From Sphingobacteriales bacterium (GTDB lineage Bacteria; Bacteroidota; Bacteroidia; Chitinophagales; Chitinophagaceae): a DNA stretch of 64,000 nucleotides. The stretch's first letter is position 1. Each line of letters starts with the position of its first letter. Below, piece after piece: positions 8,210 through 16,846 of the stretch. The DNA lies in assembly GCA_027484425.1 (NCBI GenBank), contig JAIXSZ010000081.1, forward strand, positions 62,001-126,000, given 5' to 3'. The notes beneath the pieces were generated by a model that was not told the DNA's origin, searched no databases, and worked only from the letters and a program-made list of their open reading frames with translations. The position numbers and the translations under genes are program-made.

Positions 8210-9571
8210 ATGCGTTTATTATTTAGTATCCTTTTAGTGTTGGCATCGGTAGTAGTGTATGCACAGCCGCAGCCACAGTACAGCATGTCGAAAGACACGC
8301 TGATAGCCCGTAGAAAGGCTATAATGGAGGCTATAAACGAAACTGAGAAACAACTGGCAGCGATAAAGAATGACAAACAAGCCACAATGGGGCAGCTGCG
8401 TGCGCTGCAAAACAAACTGGCAGACCGACAGAAACTGATAGGCAACATCAACTATGAGCTGAATAGCATAGATAAGGACATAAAAGTATCGGCAAGAGAG
8501 GTAATGACGCTGAAGCAGAAGCTGGAGCAACTGAAAATAAGGTATGCACAATCGGTAAGGTATGCGTACACCAGTAGGAGTTCTTATGACATGCTGGCGT
8601 TCTTGTTTTCGTCGAACGACTTTAATGATGCGATGCGGAGGATGAAGTACCTGAAAAAGTTCAGGGATTTCAGGAAGTATCAGGTGGAGCAAATACACCT
8701 GACGCAAAACCAACTGCAAACTAAGATAGGCACACTGAATGCAGTGAAAGAAGAGAAGGATAAACTGCTGAACACTCAGGTGCAGCAGAAACAAGTATTA
8801 CTGGAAGAAACGAACCAGACCAACCAAGTGGTGCAAAACCTAAAAAGCAAGGAAAGCCAACTGATAGCTGATATAGAAAAGAACAGGAAAATAACTGCCC
8901 GTATCAACAAGGCTATCAATGACCTGATAGAACGCGAGATGGCTAAAGCGAGCAAGGCTGCTGCTGAGGCTGCAGCGAAAAAAACGGGTACCGCGGATGC
9001 GAAAACAGGTGGGAAAACGAACATAAAATCGTCTAGCACGGACAACAACATAGCTGTAAATGATGTACCACGTAGCAATACACCCAAAACACGCACTGAT
9101 GTGGAGCTACAATTGACGCCAGAAGATGTGGTGCTGGCAGGCAACTTTGAGGGCAATAGGGGTAGGATGTACTGGCCGGTGGAAAAAGGCTACATAACAG
9201 AACACTTTGGGGTGCACCCACACCCACTGGCACCCAAGGTGGAGGTAGACTGCCCTGGGGTGGGTATACAAACGGATGAAAATGCTAAAATACGTTGCGT
9301 ATTTAATGGTACGGTAACGAATGTATTTTCGGTGGCGGGTGGCAACAGCCAGATAGTGATGGTGAAACATGGTAACTACTTTACGGTGTATAACGGACTA
9401 TCGACAGTGTCTGTGAAAAAAGGTGATGAGGTAAATGCCAAGCAACCACTGGGCACAGTATCTATCAACGATGAGGGCGTGCCGGTTATTTACTTTCAGA
9501 TATGGAAATCGGACGGTAAGAAGGGTAATATAAAGATGAACCCTGAGCAGTGGATAGGTAGGGCGCACTAG
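8210..9571 (+). CDS. EnvC/LytM-like murein hydrolase activator with degenerate M23 domain
   Basis: The start is ATG 8210, which gives a clean signal peptide ending VVVYAQ; an upstream TTG at 8189 is less likely. The product is 453 residues. About residues 25-250 form long coiled coils rich in Lys, Gln and Glu, then a low-complexity Ala/Lys linker, then a LytM (M23) domain at about 320-445. The zinc-binding residues of active M23 enzymes appear lost: the H-x-x-x-D element is replaced by DCPGVGIQT, the Y-x-H-L by YNGLS and the HLHF by IYFQIW. EnvC and NlpD are likewise inactive and work by activating amidases, so this is probably an amidase activator; the amidase at 5154 is a conceivable partner. 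Confidence 0.85.
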   Translation: MRLLFSILLVLASVVVYAQPQPQYSMSKDTLIARRKAIMEAINETEKQLAAIKNDKQATMGQLRALQNKLADRQKLIGNINYELNSIDKDIKVSAREVMTLKQKLEQLKIRYAQSVRYAYTSRSSYDMLAFLFSSNDFNDAMRRMKYLKKFRDFRKYQVEQIHLTQNQLQTKIGTLNAVKEEKDKLLNTQVQQKQVLLEETNQTNQVVQNLKSKESQLIADIEKNRKITARINKAINDLIEREMAKASKAAAEAAAKKTGTADAKTGGKTNIKSSSTDNNIAVNDVPRSNTPKTRTDVELQLTPEDVVLAGNFEGNRGRMYWPVEKGYITEHFGVHPHPLAPKVEVDCPGVGIQTDENAKIRCVFNGTVTNVFSVAGGNSQIVMVKHGNYFTVYNGLSTVSVKKGDEVNAKQPLGTVSINDEGVPVIYFQIWKSDGKKGNIKMNPEQWIGRAH

Positions 9572-9690
9572 TAGCATTTGTGAAGGGCAGGGAGTATGCG
9601 GGTTTCTTTTCGGGTTTTCTTCACACTTTAAAAAGTATATTTGAGTTAGGAACGACGACTAAATAATTTATTCCGCTATGATGCGGTAAC

Positions 9691-11967
9691 ATGAGAAAAC
9701 TGTCTGGTATACTAATATGGATGATGTGGGCTGCAATAGCTGCGGCACAACAAAAACCAATATCTGCACCTGCCGATAGCACCAGAGTAATTACCGAGAA
9801 GGCTGTAGCCAAGAAAAAAGCCGAACCAATAAGCCCCTACCTTACTGATACACTGATACAAGCTATACCACTGGGCAGGGTGCTGTTTCATGACAAAACA
9901 GACAAGGAACAACTAAGGGCTGATGCTGCAGATGGCAACACAGATGGGCAAATAACGATGCCCGGCAATACCCAACATACCAACACAATAACCCATGCGC
10001 TGATAGCTGGAATAGACAGACTGCAACTGCTGGTAGAGAACATGCCTGCCAATGGTAGAGATAGCATGGCTGCCAACCAGCAGAAGATACAAAGCCTGAG
10101 AGCACTGTGGGAACTGATGCGCCACTACAGCACTGACCCCAAACCTAATGCACAGTACTACAGCCAGCTAGTGGCCAGTATGCATGATATGATAGTAGCG
10201 GCCAACGAAAAAAAGTCGCTGGACTATGTGATGTGCAATCCGAATTTGTATACGCTGGACAATAGCCGTGTGCTGCTGGATAATGAGCCCGAGGCACGTG
10301 CCTACATATATACCTACATGGGCAAACAAGACCCTGTGATGCTGGTGAAAAGGCTGGAGGAATATGCAAGAGATACGTTTGCAGGGGAGATAATAGCTGC
10401 TGCTGCAAGGATAGCACCCAAAATAGTGTTTAACTACTGCCTATCGAGCAATGTGCTGCTGAAGAGTGCGGTGTATAAAACCAAAGACCCCTATGTGCAA
10501 GCAATAGTACAAATAACGGCTGAGAGCGAGGCTCCACTGAGGGCGCTGCCCTTTGTGGCTGATGTGTATAAAGGCACGCTCACGATAACAGAAATAGATA
10601 GCATAGCCGCGCTACCCGACGCCTGCTATAACAGGCTGGTGGAACTGCGCACCACCAGCGACGCCTATACCCGACCGCTGATAACCGAAGAGCTGGAATA
10701 CCGAACGCTGAAAAACTATGTGCGACTGCTGAATGAGCTGCATGATACTACGGATGTAGTAAGGTTTGGGTGTGTGGATAGCCTGCCGGCAGCATCGCTG
10801 TACTACGTGATGGTGTATGGCAGAGAGGAGATATATACAAGTAGCTATCTGGGGACATTCAGGCGAATGATGGAGCGTATGGCACCCAAGAGAGGTAATG
10901 AACTGCTGCAACAACTGGGGTATGATAACTTCAGAACCTTTATAAGGCTTTGTGCAGGCTACAATACATTGTCTGAGTTTCTGACGACGATGGATGATAC
11001 TGCAAGAAGTGGGCTGATGACGAAATTTGTAGGTGGGCTGCAATATGGTGGAGAAAATGAACTAGAAGATGCTGTGAACGTGGCAGATGCGATAGGTAGC
11101 ATAAAAGACAGCGCCCTGTATGTATACCTGCAACAAGAGATAAAGAACAACTACAAACAATGCCTAAAAACAGAAAACAAAAAAGGTGTAGCTGTCTACA
11201 GCCTACTATCTATGCTGATGGACGGTAACCGTGTAGCGAGCAATGACGATGGTGCAGCAACAGTATCGGCAAGGCTAAAGCTGCCGCCTATCAACAAGGT
11301 GCCTTTTGGAAGACTGACTAATGATACTGGTACGGTGTATGAACGATTGTTCTTTTATGGTGATGATGATGGCCAAACGGCATATGAGGGATTTATAGAA
11401 GAATATAAGAAGAACAAAAAGAACTGGCGCATAGATACGGGTAAGTATTGGACGACAGTGACATCGCTGACGGGTAAAAAAATAGTAGTGTATGCCAACA
11501 CACCACTAAAAGCACCCGAAGATGAAAAGGCGATAGACACACTAGATGCCTACCTATATGCGAACAACATACAACCCACAGTGCTGATACACCGAGGACA
11601 TAGCTACCATGTAAAGACAACACTGGCAAGGGTGGACACACATGCACGCGTGGTGGTGCTGGGGTCGTGCGGAGGCTACCATAATGTGGCCGCAGTGCTG
11701 CAAAGCTCGCCCGATGCACACATCATATCATCGAAACAAACGGGTGTGGGCGCCATAAATGAACCCATAATAACGGCTATAAATGCCCAACTACTAGAGG
11801 GCAAAGACATCAACTGGATAACGACCTGGCAGGGACTTGACGACTATTTTACAAAGCGAAAAGAGCTGTATGAGCGGTTTGCAGATTATGTGCCGCCGCA
11901 TAAAAATCTGGGGGTGATATTTATGAAAGCTTACCGTATGCTGCGCAATGAGCCGAACAAAAAGTGA
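9691..11967 (+). CDS. Large exported protein of unknown function with possible His/Cys dyad
   Basis: The 758-residue product has an N-terminal signal peptide (MRKLSGILIWMMWAAIAAAQ). Most of the protein, to about residue 600, is helical without a recognised domain. Near the C-terminus a parallel alpha/beta region appears: a strand ending VLIHRGHSYHV with His637, then VVVLGSCGGYHNV with Cys660. Spacing and context, a His after a hydrophobic strand and a Cys in a G-S-C-G turn at the end of the next strand, resemble clan CD cysteine peptidases (caspase, CHAT, clostripain). That is a resemblance, not an assignment. The gene follows the EnvC-like gene on the same strand after 119 bp and converges on ftsZ. 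Confidence 0.75.
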   Translation: MRKLSGILIWMMWAAIAAAQQKPISAPADSTRVITEKAVAKKKAEPISPYLTDTLIQAIPLGRVLFHDKTDKEQLRADAADGNTDGQITMPGNTQHTNTITHALIAGIDRLQLLVENMPANGRDSMAANQQKIQSLRALWELMRHYSTDPKPNAQYYSQLVASMHDMIVAANEKKSLDYVMCNPNLYTLDNSRVLLDNEPEARAYIYTYMGKQDPVMLVKRLEEYARDTFAGEIIAAAARIAPKIVFNYCLSSNVLLKSAVYKTKDPYVQAIVQITAESEAPLRALPFVADVYKGTLTITEIDSIAALPDACYNRLVELRTTSDAYTRPLITEELEYRTLKNYVRLLNELHDTTDVVRFGCVDSLPAASLYYVMVYGREEIYTSSYLGTFRRMMERMAPKRGNELLQQLGYDNFRTFIRLCAGYNTLSEFLTTMDDTARSGLMTKFVGGLQYGGENELEDAVNVADAIGSIKDSALYVYLQQEIKNNYKQCLKTENKKGVAVYSLLSMLMDGNRVASNDDGAATVSARLKLPPINKVPFGRLTNDTGTVYERLFFYGDDDGQTAYEGFIEEYKKNKKNWRIDTGKYWTTVTSLTGKKIVVYANTPLKAPEDEKAIDTLDAYLYANNIQPTVLIHRGHSYHVKTTLARVDTHARVVVLGSCGGYHNVAAVLQSSPDAHIISSKQTGVGAINEPIITAINAQLLEGKDINWITTWQGLDDYFTKRKELYERFADYVPPHKNLGVIFMKAYRMLRNEPNKK

Positions 11968-12038
11968 TGGGACTGAATTGTATAAAGGACCTGAATCATC
12001 AATAAAAAACACGCATAAAAGGTTGACGATAGACATAG

Positions 12039-12067
12039 AAAAAGCCCCCGCTATTGCGAGGGCTTTT
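12039..12067. terminator. Bidirectional terminator between the 758-residue protein and ftsZ
   Basis: The arms aaaagccc..cgc and gcg..gggctttt form a strong stem with A and T runs on both sides, so it can stop transcription from either direction. It serves the converging genes ending at 11967 (+) and 12093 (-). Confidence 0.85.
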
Positions 12068-12092
12068 GAGTGAGAGATAGATAGTGGGCCAA

Positions 12093-13751
12093 TTAATCTG
12101 GCTTCTTACCGTCTAAAAAAGTATTGATGGTTTGTATAAAACCTTTTGGATTTTCGGTGTTAGCATTGACACCTACTGTGTAGCCACTGTAAAAAGTATC
12201 GGAAGAAGCAACACCGTTTTCGATGTTCATATTCTTGCGTTTGTAAGCAGGAACAGATTCTATGTCGTCATCATTGCTTTCGTTGCCTTCTCTGATGTTG
12301 ATGCTAAGACTACGTAAACGAGCCGCACGATCTTCGAAAGCTTTCTTTTGCTCTTCAAATCTTCTTTTCTCTTCGATCTCATCTTCGCTAAGAATGCGTT
12401 CACCAATTTTCATCACTATTGGCTCACGCGCTGGCTCTTCTGTACGGGAAGTGAAACCATAAGACACTTCGGCCTGGCGTGTAGGTTCTGGCGTGTAACT
12501 AGCCACAACAGGTATCTCTTCGATCTGGGGAGTTTCCTCTATGTTGAGGAAGTAACGTTCTGTTTCAACAATAGGTTCTTCAATTTGCTGAATGGGTTCA
12601 AAAACTATAGGTTGCTCTTCAGGAATTTCTACTAACGTAGGAGTAAGGTTCTCTACATTGTAGCTATAATCAGGCGCTGGAACAAACGAATCAACTATAG
12701 GTTCTTCGGTAGTTTTGCGATCGCTAAGAGTCACCACTACTTTCTCTGACTCTGCATTGCGAGCAGGCATTTCGGTGTTTATTTCTTTGTAGTTGAAACC
12801 TGTAGCAATAACGGTAACAGAAATTCTGTCGCCCAGATTTGGGTCATGCCCCATACCAAGGATTACATCGCAATTGTCGCCCGCCTGCATCTGAACATAC
12901 GCCTGAATAGCTTCTGCTTCGTCCATAGTATGTTCGAACTCGCCGGCAGCAGAAGTGATATTGAGGAGCAACCATTTTGCACCACGGATATCGCTATCGT
13001 TAAGCAATGGAGAATTGAGTGCTTCTTCTACGGCTTTCAGTGCTCTGTTTTCGCCAGAAACTGAAGCGCTACCCAGAATGGCTACACCACCATTTTTCAT
13101 AACGGTGCAAACATCGGCGAAGTCGACATTGATTTGGCCAGTAGATGTGATGACATCTGTAATACATTTAGCGGCAGTAGCTAGGATATCATCAGCCTTG
13201 GCGAAAGCCTTAGTGAAGGGAAGGTTGCCAAACTGCTGACGTAATTTATCGTTAGAAATTACCAGTATAGTATCTACATGTTCGCGCATGCGCTCTATAC
13301 CCTCATGTGCTTGTTTCAAACGCTTGCGACCTTCGTAAGTGAAAGGCGTAGTAACGATACCTACTGTAAGGATACCAAGCTCTCTACATATTTTTGATAC
13401 TACTGGTGCACCACCGGTACCAGTACCACCGCCCATACCAGCAGTGATAAAAGCCATACGCGTGTTAACCTTTAGTATTTTGGAAATATCATCGAAACTT
13501 TCTTCACAAGATTGTTTGCCTATTTCTGGATTTGCACCTGCACCTAACCCCTGAGTAAGATGTGGCCCTAGTTGTACTTTGTTAGCGACAGGACTTAGAG
13601 CAAGTGCCTGTGAATCAGTATTACAAACCACAAAGTCAACACCCTCGATACCGAGGCTGTGCATGTAATTTACGGCATTACTTCCTCCACCGCCAACGCC
13701 AATCACTTTGATGATTGATGATTGATTTTTGGGAATTTCAAAATGTATCAT
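12093..13751 (-). CDS. ftsZ: Cell division GTPase FtsZ
   Basis: The product has 552 residues, long for FtsZ (about 380-400 in many bacteria). The globular GTPase occupies roughly residues 12-330, with the tubulin signature GGGTGTG at 107-113 and the T7-loop NVDFAD at 208-213 that completes the neighbouring subunit's active site. A long acidic, Glu/Pro-rich linker follows (about 335-535), then a short C-terminal peptide (INTFLDGKK) that should bind FtsA. Such long linkers are common in Bacteroidota. It is the last gene of the dcw cluster, 272 bp after ftsA, and may have its own promoter in that gap. Confidence 0.98.
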   Translation of the reverse strand: MIHFEIPKNQSSIIKVIGVGGGGSNAVNYMHSLGIEGVDFVVCNTDSQALALSPVANKVQLGPHLTQGLGAGANPEIGKQSCEESFDDISKILKVNTRMAFITAGMGGGTGTGGAPVVSKICRELGILTVGIVTTPFTYEGRKRLKQAHEGIERMREHVDTILVISNDKLRQQFGNLPFTKAFAKADDILATAAKCITDVITSTGQINVDFADVCTVMKNGGVAILGSASVSGENRALKAVEEALNSPLLNDSDIRGAKWLLLNITSAAGEFEHTMDEAEAIQAYVQMQAGDNCDVILGMGHDPNLGDRISVTVIATGFNYKEINTEMPARNAESEKVVVTLSDRKTTEEPIVDSFVPAPDYSYNVENLTPTLVEIPEEQPIVFEPIQQIEEPIVETERYFLNIEETPQIEEIPVVASYTPEPTRQAEVSYGFTSRTEEPAREPIVMKIGERILSEDEIEEKRRFEEQKKAFEDRAARLRSLSINIREGNESNDDDIESVPAYKRKNMNIENGVASSDTFYSGYTVGVNANTENPKGFIQTINTFLDGKKPD

Positions 13752-13817
13752 ATTCTGTTTTTTGGGGTTAGTAATAAAATAATAAGTTGTGTTGTTAACT
13801 AGAATAATGGTTGGTTA

Positions 13818-13825
13818 CAAAATTA
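13818..13825 (-). promoter_or_regulatory. Candidate -7 element for ftsZ
   Basis: On the minus strand TAATTTTG matches the TAnnTTTG consensus, about 67 nt upstream of the ftsZ ATG, in the only sizeable gap of the dcw cluster (13752-14023). I see no good -33 TTG at the usual spacing, so it is weak. Confidence 0.3.
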
Positions 13826-14023
13826 CACTTTTAGCACTTATCTGTTGATTCTTTTAGTACTTAAATGTGAATAAAAGGACCTTCCATCATGATATTTTTA
13901 TTGTCTTTTTGCGTATTGTGAATTGGATGTTAGTTACTTAGTGCAAAATGCTCTACAATTGGCTTTACTATTGATAAATTGATTACGAAGGATTTGTAAA
14001 ACATGCATAAACACTAGCAAAAA

Positions 14024-15433
14024 TTAATCAAATTCTTTGTCGTCAATGTCTTCAAACAATTCCATGATTCTGCCTCTCATTCTGTCTATAAGTCGCTTCA
14101 TAATATCTTGTCTTTTTTTGAACTTATCCCATTTGTTGTTGATGACTAAATGCTCATCTGTTTGTTGAATTTCTTCATCAACTTCTTCTACTTCCTCTTC
14201 AGCTTCTACTTCATCAGCTGACACTCTAATAAAGTTACCTTTTGCGAAAGCAAAGTCTTTACCACCAGTTTCAAAATCGCGGTAGCCGTGAATTATTAAC
14301 CCAATGCATGTGGAATACATGGGGCTCATGAGTACTTCGCTATGTCCTCCAGCTAAATGCTCGTTGGGGTAACCAATGCGTGCACCCAAACCTGTGACAT
14401 ACTCAGTGAGTTGTATAATGTGCTTCAATTTGGCACCACCACCTGTGAGAATAATACCACCATTGAGCTTATGCTCCAGGCCGATTTTGCGGATATTGAA
14501 AATCACATACTCCAATATTTCTTGGATACGTGCTTGAATGATATTAGCCAGGTTTTTAACAGAAACCTCTCTGGAAGGCAAACCACGCAAGCCAGGGATA
14601 GTGATATATGCATTGGCACTGGCCTCGCTGGCTAGAGCTGTACCGAACTGCACTTTCATCTGCTCTGCCTGCGATTTTAATATTCTTAGTCCTGCGGTGA
14701 TATCGTTAGTGATATTTACCCCAGCATAAGGAATAACAGCAGTGTGTTTTAGAATGCCATCGCAAAAGACTGCCATATCGGTGGTACCACCACCAATATC
14801 TACGATGGCTACACCAGCTTCCATATCTTCGTCGTTGATAACGGCTGAAGCTGAGGCAAGCGGCTGCAGAACGAGATCGCAGGTTTTAAGATTTGACCTA
14901 TCTACACATCTTTTTATGTTTCTGATAGCAGTGCTATCGCCGGTGATCACATGAAAATTAGCACCCACTTTTACCCCACTCATACCAACAGGATTGATGA
15001 TGTTTGGGATGTTATCGATAGTATAGTCTTGGGCAATGATATCGATGATTTGATCGCCAGTGGGTAAGTATGTACGGTATTGATCGCGCAATAACTGGTC
15101 AATATCGTCTTTGCTGATCTCGTTATCTACATTCGCCCTGACTCTGCTGCCTTGAGTTTGCACACTGTTGATGTGCTTACCTGCAATCCCAACATACACT
15201 TCGTTGATATCCAAAAGCGGGTTGCTTTCTATGCAACGGCTAATGGCTAGCTCGACAGAGTGCACACACTGCTCGATGTTGATGACCACACCATGATTAA
15301 CGCCTTCAGAATCGGCACGACCAAAGCCAAGCACTTCAATCTTACCAAATTCGTTTTTCCTTCCTGCAATGGCTACTACTTTAGTGGTTCCGATATCCAG
15401 GCCTACTATAATAGGTTGTTGATGTTTATTCAT
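14024..15433 (-). CDS. ftsA: Cell division protein FtsA
   Basis: The 469-residue actin-like ATPase has the phosphate-1 motif VGLDIGTTKVVAI at the N-terminus and GVAIVDIGGGTTDMAVF as phosphate-2, then the adenosine motif GGIILTGGGAKLKHI. The C-terminal part, about residues 395-469, is acidic and charged, and ends without an obvious amphipathic membrane helix of the E. coli type. FtsA tethers FtsZ to the membrane and recruits later divisome proteins. It sits 54 nt after ftsQ and 272 nt before ftsZ, the usual order. Confidence 0.97.
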   Translation of the reverse strand: MNKHQQPIIVGLDIGTTKVVAIAGRKNEFGKIEVLGFGRADSEGVNHGVVINIEQCVHSVELAISRCIESNPLLDINEVYVGIAGKHINSVQTQGSRVRANVDNEISKDDIDQLLRDQYRTYLPTGDQIIDIIAQDYTIDNIPNIINPVGMSGVKVGANFHVITGDSTAIRNIKRCVDRSNLKTCDLVLQPLASASAVINDEDMEAGVAIVDIGGGTTDMAVFCDGILKHTAVIPYAGVNITNDITAGLRILKSQAEQMKVQFGTALASEASANAYITIPGLRGLPSREVSVKNLANIIQARIQEILEYVIFNIRKIGLEHKLNGGIILTGGGAKLKHIIQLTEYVTGLGARIGYPNEHLAGGHSEVLMSPMYSTCIGLIIHGYRDFETGGKDFAFAKGNFIRVSADEVEAEEEVEEVDEEIQQTDEHLVINNKWDKFKKRQDIMKRLIDRMRGRIMELFEDIDDKEFD

Positions 15434-15487
15434 TTGCCCCGATGATTTAATATCTGTGAATACTGTCTTTGATTTTTATAAGAAGAA

Positions 15488-16846
15488 TTACTGTGGATAA
15501 GTGTATTTGGCAGCTGCTGGTTTCTTATCTGTTGTTTTATCTTTCTTTGATTCTGTTTTCTTATCTTTTGTTTTCTTGGTGTCTTCTTTCTTATTTGATT
15601 TTGGTTTTTCTTTCGGTTTTTCTTTTGGGTTTGTCTTATTTTTTTCTTTTTTATCGTCTTTGTGTTTTACATCAGCTTTTTTGATTTCTGATTTTGATTT
15701 CACATCAGATTTTGATTGTTTCTTATCTTCTTTTGTAACCTTTTTTTCTTTTGCTGAGGGTTTGGCTGCAGGTGTTTTAACTGAGGGTTTTGCAGTGGTT
15801 TTCTGTATTTCTGCTTTTTTTACTTCTATGTTTTTTGTTTTTTTAGCATCAGTTTTTTGTTTGGCAGCTGGTACAGTTTGTTTGGGAACTGGTGTTGCAA
15901 CAGGTATTACTTTATTTACCTTGCTGATCACTACTGCATTGGCTTTTTCTACTATTTGCTGTTGTTTTCGTAAAGAGTCTTCTTTCAGCTTTTGAGCTTC
16001 GGTCATCTCGATACTGCTTATCCAATTCATTTTTTTTACGGCCATATCCTTTGGCCCTGCATATGGAAGCGAAGGAGAGGCAACAACTTGGTTATTAAAC
16101 CGTACATCCAGCACCTCGTATTTATCCCAACCGATTCTGTTTAGGACCTTTTTATAAAACACTAATAGGTTTGCCAATTTCTCGGCTGTATTGGTAGTAT
16201 CTCCAAATATGATGCGTTGATTACCTAAAACCGGAATAAGCTCGAAAGTGCCATTAGAATCGATAATCACTTGCGAAACTTGTGCATTCCAAAATCTATC
16301 TACCTGCAAATTGCGTACTAACTTTACAATTTTCGCTTTCAAAACCATACCAGCACTATCACTATGCATATCGGGTGCGTTAGTAACAACAGTAGTGTAA
16401 TAGGTGTAGTTATCTGATAGAGGCATGGCATGTAATGTACTATCGAGATAGTAACTGGAGCCATCTTGCTTGAACAAGCGCGCTACTGGCACTCTCTGTG
16501 TAACATACATGTGCATAACCCTATCTACATCTATGAATACCTGAGCATCCGCCACCCAAGGATCTGATTTTATAGCCTTTTCGATACCATGCACATCTAG
16601 CTTAGATACAGGTGTGTTGAGAATATCAATACCTCTATTGTAGACAGCGAGGTTCATAATTTCTTTTTGCTCTATGAACTGATATTTACGGTCGTTTTTG
16701 ATATGCACAACGGGCAATGATTTGAGTGTCATATCACCTTCCAACTTTGAAGCACTTATCATGGCAACCAAGCAGCATACTGCCACTACTACTGTAAGTA
16801 GCAACTGTAGTACTTTTCGCACTGATATTTTACGCTTCTTTTCCAT
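15488..16846 (-). CDS. ftsQ: Cell division protein FtsQ with a long lysine-rich C-terminal tail
   Basis: A 452-residue protein with a short basic cytoplasmic N-terminus, one membrane helix at about 12-32, a POTRA-like region (about 45-120, with WVADAQVFIDVDRVMHMYV) and a beta domain to about 260. The position between murC and ftsA fits FtsQ/DivIB, the bridge between early and late divisome proteins. The unusual part is the tail: from residue 331 to 450, 45 of 120 residues are Lys, mixed with Glu, Asp, Thr and Pro, ending YTYPQ. FtsQ proteins normally end soon after the beta domain. The start ATG overlaps the murC stop by one base (TAATG). Confidence 0.93.
   Translation of the reverse strand: MEKKRKISVRKVLQLLLTVVVAVCCLVAMISASKLEGDMTLKSLPVVHIKNDRKYQFIEQKEIMNLAVYNRGIDILNTPVSKLDVHGIEKAIKSDPWVADAQVFIDVDRVMHMYVTQRVPVARLFKQDGSSYYLDSTLHAMPLSDNYTYYTTVVTNAPDMHSDSAGMVLKAKIVKLVRNLQVDRFWNAQVSQVIIDSNGTFELIPVLGNQRIIFGDTTNTAEKLANLLVFYKKVLNRIGWDKYEVLDVRFNNQVVASPSLPYAGPKDMAVKKMNWISSIEMTEAQKLKEDSLRKQQQIVEKANAVVISKVNKVIPVATPVPKQTVPAAKQKTDAKKTKNIEVKKAEIQKTTAKPSVKTPAAKPSAKEKKVTKEDKKQSKSDVKSKSEIKKADVKHKDDKKEKNKTNPKEKPKEKPKSNKKEDTKKTKDKKTESKKDKTTDKKPAAAKYTYPQ

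Noticed and set aside
15501-15995. Plus-strand Phe/Leu/Ser-rich membrane-like protein
   Set aside because: It is the antisense of the lysine-rich ftsQ tail: AAA/AAG codons become TTT/CTT, which mimics a hydrophobic protein.
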